Positions 59,363 to 64,000 of a stretch of 64,000 nt of DNA are shown here, piece after piece. This DNA is from Sinosporangium siamense (lineage in GTDB: Bacteria > Actinomycetota > Actinomycetes > Streptosporangiales > Streptosporangiaceae). Below the pieces are notes generated by a model, which was given only the letters and a program-made list of their open reading frames with translations, ran no database searches and was not told the DNA's origin. How positions within the stretch are numbered: the stretch's first letter is position 1; every line of letters starts with the position of its first letter. The stretch lies in the NCBI RefSeq assembly GCF_016863435.1, contig NZ_BOOW01000007.1, positions 248,001-312,000 of the forward strand, given 5' to 3'. The translations under genes were made by a program, and so were the position numbers.

Positions 59363-60088
59363 ATGCGGCTGTGGTTCAGGCGGTTGAGGGATGGCGAGGC
59401 GCGGGGACGGCGGCTCCCCGTCGACCACTACGTCTCCGAGTTGGAACGTGTGTTGCGCGGTCCCTCACGCATGAGGGCCGACCTGGTGCGCGAGGTTCGT
59501 GACGGCCTGACGGACATGGCCGACGCGCTGGAGGACGACGGCCTGGTGCGGCCTGAGGCGGAGAGGGCGGCGGTGCTTGAGTTTGGCACGGTCGCCGAGG
59601 TGGCGCCCGGCCTTCAGCGTGAGTTGAGCTTCGCTCAGGGCAGGCGCACCGGGTGGCTGTTGTTCGTCGTCGTGGCGCTCCAGATGGCTGCCGCGGAGAT
59701 CGCGTGGCGCAACGACCCACTGGCTGTGGGACCGTCGGTCAGGCTTTCCGAGGGCTACCTGTGTCTCGCCGACCTGATGGACAAGTCGCAATATGTGATC
59801 CTCGCCTTGGGCCTCGCCGCGGTGGCCGCCTTCGGTCCTGCGGGGCGCTGGTTGCCCGCGGGAACGGGCATGGTGCGTGCCGGCGGGCTCTTCGCCATCG
59901 TCGCGGTCGTGTTCAAGAGCATCATCGCCATCCACCTGGTCGCTCTCGTGCCGGGGATGATGGCCCAGCCGCTCACCCTGGGGGGCGCCGCCTACCAGGC
60001 GGCGGTCTTCTTCCTGCCCGTGTGTTTCGTGATGGCCTCCGGGTGGCGTTGTCTCCGCGTCGGCGGGGCACGGCTGCGGACGGCTTGA
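59363..60088 (+). CDS. Permease-prefix (HAAS-type) membrane protein
   Basis: A 241-residue protein. The first ~95 residues are the helical HAAS/permease-prefix type (VDHYVSELERVLRGPSRMRADLVREVRDGL, in two helices, ending VAEVAPGLQRELS). About four to five transmembrane helices follow. Such proteins are usually paired with PadR regulators and thought to signal or regulate at the membrane. A PadR gene does follow, 270 bases later on the same strand, though pairs are more often closer with PadR first. ATG 59363 is the start. No enzymatic motif is visible. Confidence 0.78.
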   Translation: MRLWFRRLRDGEARGRRLPVDHYVSELERVLRGPSRMRADLVREVRDGLTDMADALEDDGLVRPEAERAAVLEFGTVAEVAPGLQRELSFAQGRRTGWLLFVVVALQMAAAEIAWRNDPLAVGPSVRLSEGYLCLADLMDKSQYVILALGLAAVAAFGPAGRWLPAGTGMVRAGGLFAIVAVVFKSIIAIHLVALVPGMMAQPLTLGGAAYQAAVFFLPVCFVMASGWRCLRVGGARLRTA

Positions 60089-60358
60089 GCGATCGGCCCG
60101 CGCGGCTTGTACGGCGGAGCCGGCCTGCCGACGGTGTGCCAGATTGGCGTCGGCCGGGTTTCCATCACAAATCGGATGAGGCATTGCCTCCCCGGATGAT
60201 TTGAGTAATGGTCCCTGGCGTGTAATTCCCGACACGAAAGTCACGCCAGTTATTTCATGCCTTTTCTTTGGCTCTCCGCCGTACTTGGATAAACCGCCAA
60301 TTGCTCGGTGAGCCACGGGGCGCCGGGGTTTTCCGCAGGTGGCATGTAGACTGGCGAC

Positions 60359-60691
60359 ATGAAGCCGGACGAGCTGCGTGGACACCTGGATGCTCTGATC
60401 CTGGCCGTTCTTGAGAAAGAGGCGCTCCACGGTTACGCGATCATGGAGGAGCTGGGCAAGCTGAGCTCCGGCGCCATCGACCTCCCCACCGGCACGCTCT
60501 ACCCCGGCCTGCGCCGCCTCGAGCGGATCGGCTATTTGCGCAGCTCATGGAGCACCGTCGGCGGCCGTCAGCGCCGCACTTACGAGTTGACCAGCGCCGG
60601 GCGGCGCGCGCTCGCCGACGAGCGGAGCGCGTGGCAGCGGTTCACCTCGGTCATCGGCGCGGTGCTCGACCCCTCGGCGACCCACACCTGA
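60359..60691 (+). CDS. PadR family transcriptional regulator
   Basis: A 110-residue PadR-type winged-helix regulator. The helix-turn-helix region is LDALILAVLEKEALHGYAIMEEL, then the diagnostic PTGTLYPGLRRLERIGYL and the wing GGRQRRTYELTSAGRRAL. A short C-terminal helix ends the protein, so this is the small PadR-s2 type. Targets are likely its own promoter and a membrane-protein gene nearby, by analogy. ATG 60359 is the start. A perfect 16-base palindrome 14 bases after the stop probably terminates the transcript. Confidence 0.93.
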   Translation: MKPDELRGHLDALILAVLEKEALHGYAIMEELGKLSSGAIDLPTGTLYPGLRRLERIGYLRSSWSTVGGRQRRTYELTSAGRRALADERSAWQRFTSVIGAVLDPSATHT

Positions 60692-60704
60692 TCCCACACC
60701 TGAG

Positions 60705-60720
60705 GCGGGCCCGGGCCCGC
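60705..60720. terminator. GC-rich palindrome between convergent genes
   Basis: GCGGGCCCGGGCCCGC is a perfect 16-base palindrome between the PadR and DUF305 stops. It could form a terminator hairpin, though no T-run follows. Confidence 0.5.
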
Positions 60721-60777
60721 GGCCGGTGAGCGCAAATCCCGGCTGCGGACGGCATATCGTGCCCCGTGCGCAAACGG

Positions 60778-61449
60778 TTAAGACTCCGCCTGCATGCCGC
60801 GCATACGCCTGATCTCCGCAGATTGAATGGCGATCACGTCGTTCGCCATTTCCTCGACCAGCACGTGTGATCCTTGGGCGAGTGCGATTTCCGCCATGGC
60901 GATCGCCCCCTGGTGGTGGCTGATCATCAACTCCAGGAACAGCCGGTCGAACTCCTTGCCCTGCGCGGCTTTCAGCGCGTCCATTTGCTCCGCGGTGACC
61001 ATGCCCGGCATGTCCTTCTGCAGGGCGTGATCGTGGCCGGGGGCCTTCTGCCCCTGGGACTGGAGCCAGGCCGCCATGCCCTTGATCTCGGGTCCTTGGG
61101 CGTCTTTGATGCGTGAGGCGAGCCCCTTGAGTTTCTCCGATACCGCCCGGGACGGCGCGAGCACGCTCATGTCGAGGGCCTGCCGGTGGTGCATGATCAT
61201 GTCTTGGGCGTAGCGGATGTCGGCCGCGTTGGCGACGGGGGAGGGCACCGCCGTCCGCAGCGCGTCGGGTGACAGGGTCGCCGCGGGCTCGCCGGGTCTT
61301 CCGGGGGCGATGACCGGCACGGTGGGCAGGTCGGACGCCGCGGCCCGAGGCTCGCCCGCGGGCTTCTCCGAGGTGCATCCGGCTGCTAAAAGGCCCGCTC
61401 CGAGGATGGTCGCCGACAGGATGAGGGACCTGCTGCGCGCTTTCGGCAA
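60778..61449 (-). CDS. DUF305 family lipoprotein
   Basis: A 223-residue lipoprotein. The signal LILSATILGAGLLAAGC gives lipid-modified Cys25. A linker of about 50 Ala/Pro-rich residues follows, then a four-helix DUF305 domain with two His-His sites, MIMHHRQALDM and MISHHQGAIAM, and many Met residues (DMPGM, MRGMQ). DUF305 proteins such as cyanobacterial CopM bind copper, and the His/Met content fits that, but no metal is proven here. TTG 61449 has AAGGAGG six bases upstream. It is divergent from the LVIVD-repeat gene, a pairing seen in other actinomycetes, so a shared role is likely. Confidence 0.9.
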   Translation of the reverse strand: MPKARSRSLILSATILGAGLLAAGCTSEKPAGEPRAAASDLPTVPVIAPGRPGEPAATLSPDALRTAVPSPVANAADIRYAQDMIMHHRQALDMSVLAPSRAVSEKLKGLASRIKDAQGPEIKGMAAWLQSQGQKAPGHDHALQKDMPGMVTAEQMDALKAAQGKEFDRLFLELMISHHQGAIAMAEIALAQGSHVLVEEMANDVIAIQSAEIRRMRGMQAES

Positions 61450-61614
61450 CCCGGCCTCCTTGCTTGAGGGTCCTTGCGGGCCGCCACCTTAGCCCGGTAT
61501 CCGAACGTCGTAAAGACGTCAAATCCGCATGAACTCCTGACAAGATGACATCTAGCTGGTTTAGCGGGAACGGTTAAGAATCTCACCATTTACCCCCCAA
61601 ATAGGAGGTCCTCC

Positions 61615-63066
61615 GTGACGTCCGTACGAGGGCGCAGCCGGACCGGCCGCGCGCTTGTGGTCATCGGCGCGGCTATAGCCATGATGGCCGCCACGTTGGC
61701 ACCAATGCTCCCAGCTCAGGCTGCCTCCGCCGACATCCCGGCAGTCGACGAGATCGTTAAGAGTCCCAACATCCAGCACGTGGCGAACCTGCCGAAGCAG
61801 GCGCCCTTCGACACCGTCAACGCCTACGGCACCGACCTGGCCTTCCAGGACGACTACGCCTACGTCGGCAACTACAGCGGTTTCACCATCTACGACATCG
61901 AGCAGCCGAAGCGTCCGCGCCTCGTCAGCCAGGTGCTCTGCCCCGGCTCGCAGAACGACGTCTCGGTCTACGGCAACCTGCTGTTCCTGTCGACCGACTC
62001 GTCCCGCAGCAACGACTCATGCAACAGCGTGGGACAGAGCGCCACGATCAAAGAGTCGTGGGAAGGCATCAAGATCTTCGACGTGAGCGACGTGCGCAAT
62101 CCGCGCTACGTCAAGTCGATCGAGACCGACTGCGGCTCCCACACCCACACCCTGGTTCCCGGCAAGGACCGTAGGACGGTCTATCTTTACATCTCGTCCT
62201 ACAGCCCGAACTCGGCGTTCCCCGACTGTCAGCCTCCGCACGACAAGATCTCCATCATCAAGGTCCCGGTGCGCGCCCCCGACCAGGCGGCCCTCATCGG
62301 CGCCCCGAACATCTTCCCCGACGGCGGCAACCCGGGTGAGCGCCTGCCCTATCCCGAGGGCACCTCGGCCACCACCGGCTGCCACGACATCACCGTCTTC
62401 CCCGAGAAGGATCTCGCGGCCGGCGCCTGCATGGGCGACGGCGTCCTCATCGACATCTCCGACCGTGAGAACCCCCGGGTGACCGCGACGGTGCGCGACG
62501 ACCTCAACTTCGCGTTCTGGCACTCGGCCACCTTCAACAACGAGGGCACCAAGGTCGTCTTCACCGACGAGCTCGGCGGCGGCGGCACCGCGACCTGTGA
62601 CGCCACCATCGGCGATAAGCGCGGCGCCAACGGCATCTACGACATCGTCGACGGCCAGCTGGTGTTCCGCAGCTACTTCAAACTCCCGCGCCACCAGGCC
62701 ACCACTGAGAACTGCGTCGCCCACAACGGCTCGCTGATCCCGGTCAAGGGCAAGGACATCATGGTCCAGGCGTGGTATCAGGGCGGCATCTCGGTGTGGG
62801 ACTTCACCGACTCCGCCAACCCGCACCAGTTCGCCTACTTCGAGCGCGGCCCGCTCAGCGACACCCAGCTCGTCCTCGGCGGTGTCTGGTCGTCGTATTG
62901 GTACAACGGCTACATCTACAACAGCGACATCCAAAAGGGACTCGACGTCCTCCGGCTTAACGACCCGCGCACCAACAAGGCACGTGGCGTCGAGGTGGAC
63001 ATCCTTAACGCCCAGACGCAATACACCTACCCGGAGCGTGGGCACGGCGACGATGACGACGACTGA
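61615..63066 (+). CDS. Secreted LVIVD-repeat protein
   Basis: A 483-residue secreted protein with a signal peptide (about residues 1-37, ending LPAQAASA). The rest is a beta-propeller-like series of LVIVD repeats: DDYAYVGNYSGFTIYDIE, WEGIKIFDVSDVRNPRYV, GDGVLIDISDRENPRV, GGISVWDFTDSANPHQ. Several Cys suggest disulfides. It ends in an acidic tail of six Asp. The family has no proven function; propellers of this kind often bind proteins or carbohydrates. GTG 61615 has AGGAGG seven bases upstream. The divergent neighbour is the DUF305 lipoprotein. Confidence 0.9.
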   Translation: MTSVRGRSRTGRALVVIGAAIAMMAATLAPMLPAQAASADIPAVDEIVKSPNIQHVANLPKQAPFDTVNAYGTDLAFQDDYAYVGNYSGFTIYDIEQPKRPRLVSQVLCPGSQNDVSVYGNLLFLSTDSSRSNDSCNSVGQSATIKESWEGIKIFDVSDVRNPRYVKSIETDCGSHTHTLVPGKDRRTVYLYISSYSPNSAFPDCQPPHDKISIIKVPVRAPDQAALIGAPNIFPDGGNPGERLPYPEGTSATTGCHDITVFPEKDLAAGACMGDGVLIDISDRENPRVTATVRDDLNFAFWHSATFNNEGTKVVFTDELGGGGTATCDATIGDKRGANGIYDIVDGQLVFRSYFKLPRHQATTENCVAHNGSLIPVKGKDIMVQAWYQGGISVWDFTDSANPHQFAYFERGPLSDTQLVLGGVWSSYWYNGYIYNSDIQKGLDVLRLNDPRTNKARGVEVDILNAQTQYTYPERGHGDDDDD

Positions 63067-63119
63067 CCGGATCTAACCGATCCACCCGTGCGGCCACCCT
63101 CGCGGTGACCGTACACCCC

Positions 63120-63154
63120 GGCGGGGGCCGTTCACCGGCTCCCGCCCTTTTTTT
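63120..63154 (+). terminator. Rho-independent terminator after LVIVD gene
   Basis: GGCGGGGGCC (63120-63129) pairs with GGCTCCCGCC (63137-63146) with one mismatch, then C and seven T residues (63148-63154). This is the most classical terminator in the window. Confidence 0.92.
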
Positions 63155-63175
63155 CGCGCATGTGTTCGCGCATGC

Positions 63176-64000
63176 TCAGCTTGGGAGCACGAACCCACCC
63201 GGAGTGGGATCGGAGGCGGACCGCCCCTCAGGCGCCACGGCGCCGGGTACGGCACCGCCGGGCTGACCACTCGCCGCGGACGGGGGAGCCTGCCCATGCC
63301 CGCCGGGGTGCCCCCAGGCGCCGGGCTGGGCCTGGGGCTGCACGGCGCCAGGTTGAGCGTAAGGCTGTGCGGCGGCGCCGGGGTGGGGGTGAGACTGCGC
63401 GGTGCCCGGCACGGCACCGCCGGGGTAGGCGTAATGCTGCGCTGCGTCAGGTTGAGCGTAAGGCTGCACAGCGCCCGGTACGGCACCGCCGGTGTGGGTG
63501 GCCATCGCGGCGTGGCCCGCGTCCGGGTGTCCCCACGGACTCGGGTTCGGGTTCGGGCTCGGCGGAGCGGACTGCCACGGGGCCGCCTGCGGAGCGTGGG
63601 CCTGCTGCCCGGCGCCGGAGAGCCGGCCGGCCAGCCGGGCGTGGTCGCGGTTGCGGCGCTCGGCGAGGACGGCGGACAGGTAGACCCAGGCGGGCACACC
63701 CGGCGGCGGGGGCGGCGACACGACGGCGGCGACCTGGGCGGCGATGCGGTTGCCCATCTCGTGGCCGACGGCGGGGGCCAGGTGGTCGAGCCGGGCCAGA
63801 TATTGCCGTGCCGTACCCGCCAGTTCGACCGACAGGCGCGACAACTCCAGGGTGGCCGCCCATGCGGCCAGGGAGGCGGGGATCTCCAGGGTGGGCTCCT
63901 GGGCCCGCGGGCCGCGCTCCGAGATGACGGCGGTGCCGGAGAAGATGTCCCCGAGCCGTTTCCCCTTGGCCGAGATCAGCGAGGTGATCAGCGCCGGGGC
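63176..64000 (-). CDS. RDD family membrane protein, C-terminal part (runs off the window)
   Basis: The last 274 residues of a protein whose start lies beyond base 64000. At the right edge the frame reads AKGKRLGDIFSGTAVISER, the segment after the last helix in RDD-family proteins. A helical cytoplasmic region follows (ELAGTARQYLARLDHLAP). The last ~120 residues are a low-complexity Pro/Ala/Gln/Gly tail with PYAQP-like repeats. RDD proteins are small membrane proteins of uncertain function, some linked to ion transport. In actinomycetes one often lies near sahH. The gene converges on the LVIVD gene across the strong terminator. Confidence 0.85.
   Translation of the reverse strand, partial: APALITSLISAKGKRLGDIFSGTAVISERGPRAQEPTLEIPASLAAWAATLELSRLSVELAGTARQYLARLDHLAPAVGHEMGNRIAAQVAAVVSPPPPPGVPAWVYLSAVLAERRNRDHARLAGRLSGAGQQAHAPQAAPWQSAPPSPNPNPSPWGHPDAGHAAMATHTGGAVPGAVQPYAQPDAAQHYAYPGGAVPGTAQSHPHPGAAAQPYAQPGAVQPQAQPGAWGHPGGHGQAPPSAASGQPGGAVPGAVAPEGRSASDPTPGGFVLPS

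Noticed and set aside
1-64000. tRNA/rRNA genes, insertion sequences or prophage
   Set aside because: I saw no tRNA cloverleaf-like sequences, rRNA segments, transposases or terminal inverted repeats flanking a mobile gene; a dedicated scan would be needed to exclude small RNAs.

Overview
The window is high-GC actinobacterial DNA. GTG and TTG starts are common, and it carries a WhiB regulator, coenzyme F420 genes, LytR-CpsA-Psr wall ligases and a gene order from the GDP-mannose pyrophosphorylase to adenosylhomocysteinase that is shared in outline by mycobacteria and Streptomyces. Gene content suggests a spore-forming filamentous actinomycete, with Streptosporangiales as my best guess; this is inference. 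I see no insertion sequences, phage genes, CRISPR arrays, tRNA or rRNA genes.

Layout. 1-4.2 kb: an S4 RNA-binding protein, two exported proteins of unknown function, a dienelactone-hydrolase-like enzyme and an unusual pentapeptide-repeat protein. 4.3-36 kb: a long cell-surface glycan locus with two LCP ligases, at least seven glycosyltransferases or glycosyltransferase-like membrane proteins, two acyltransferases, two flippase-like proteins, a methyltransferase and a sugar-nucleotide synthase. Inside it, at 7-13 kb, lies a CDP-alcohol cassette: an IspD/TarI-like cytidylyltransferase, a two-domain CDP-alcohol phosphatidyltransferase, a DUF5941-like membrane protein, a LicC-like nucleotidyltransferase, an sn-glycerol-1-phosphate dehydrogenase, a second CDP-alcohol phosphatidyltransferase and a glycosyltransferase. 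36-43 kb: a small secreted protein, an AlkA-like DNA glycosylase, then fbiC facing fbiB-fbiA for coenzyme F420. 43-60 kb: the conserved core block with whiB, a large membrane glycosyltransferase and its DUF5719 partner, a zincin-like protein, DUF3499, phosphomannomutase, a Trm112-like protein, a phosphoglucose/phosphomannose isomerase, a CDF transporter, a MerR regulator and two adjacent adenosylhomocysteinases. 60-64 kb: PadR, a DUF305/LVIVD pair and the C-terminal part of an RDD membrane protein.

How it works together. The isomerase, phosphomannomutase and sugar-nucleotide synthase can supply activated mannose to the glycosyltransferases. The CDP-alcohol cassette can supply activated polyol phosphates, and the LCP proteins can attach the finished polymer to peptidoglycan. 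The G1P dehydrogenase makes the glycerol phosphate stereoisomer typical of archaeal lipids, so a G1P-containing surface polymer or lipid is the most interesting hypothesis here.

Three other patterns stand out. The glycan locus is full of short tandem repeats, mostly in-frame inside genes. Two genes have a duplicated copy of their 3' end just downstream. Across the whole window, Glu, Gln and Lys codons before Tyr almost always end in A, against the usual G-ending preference of such genomes.
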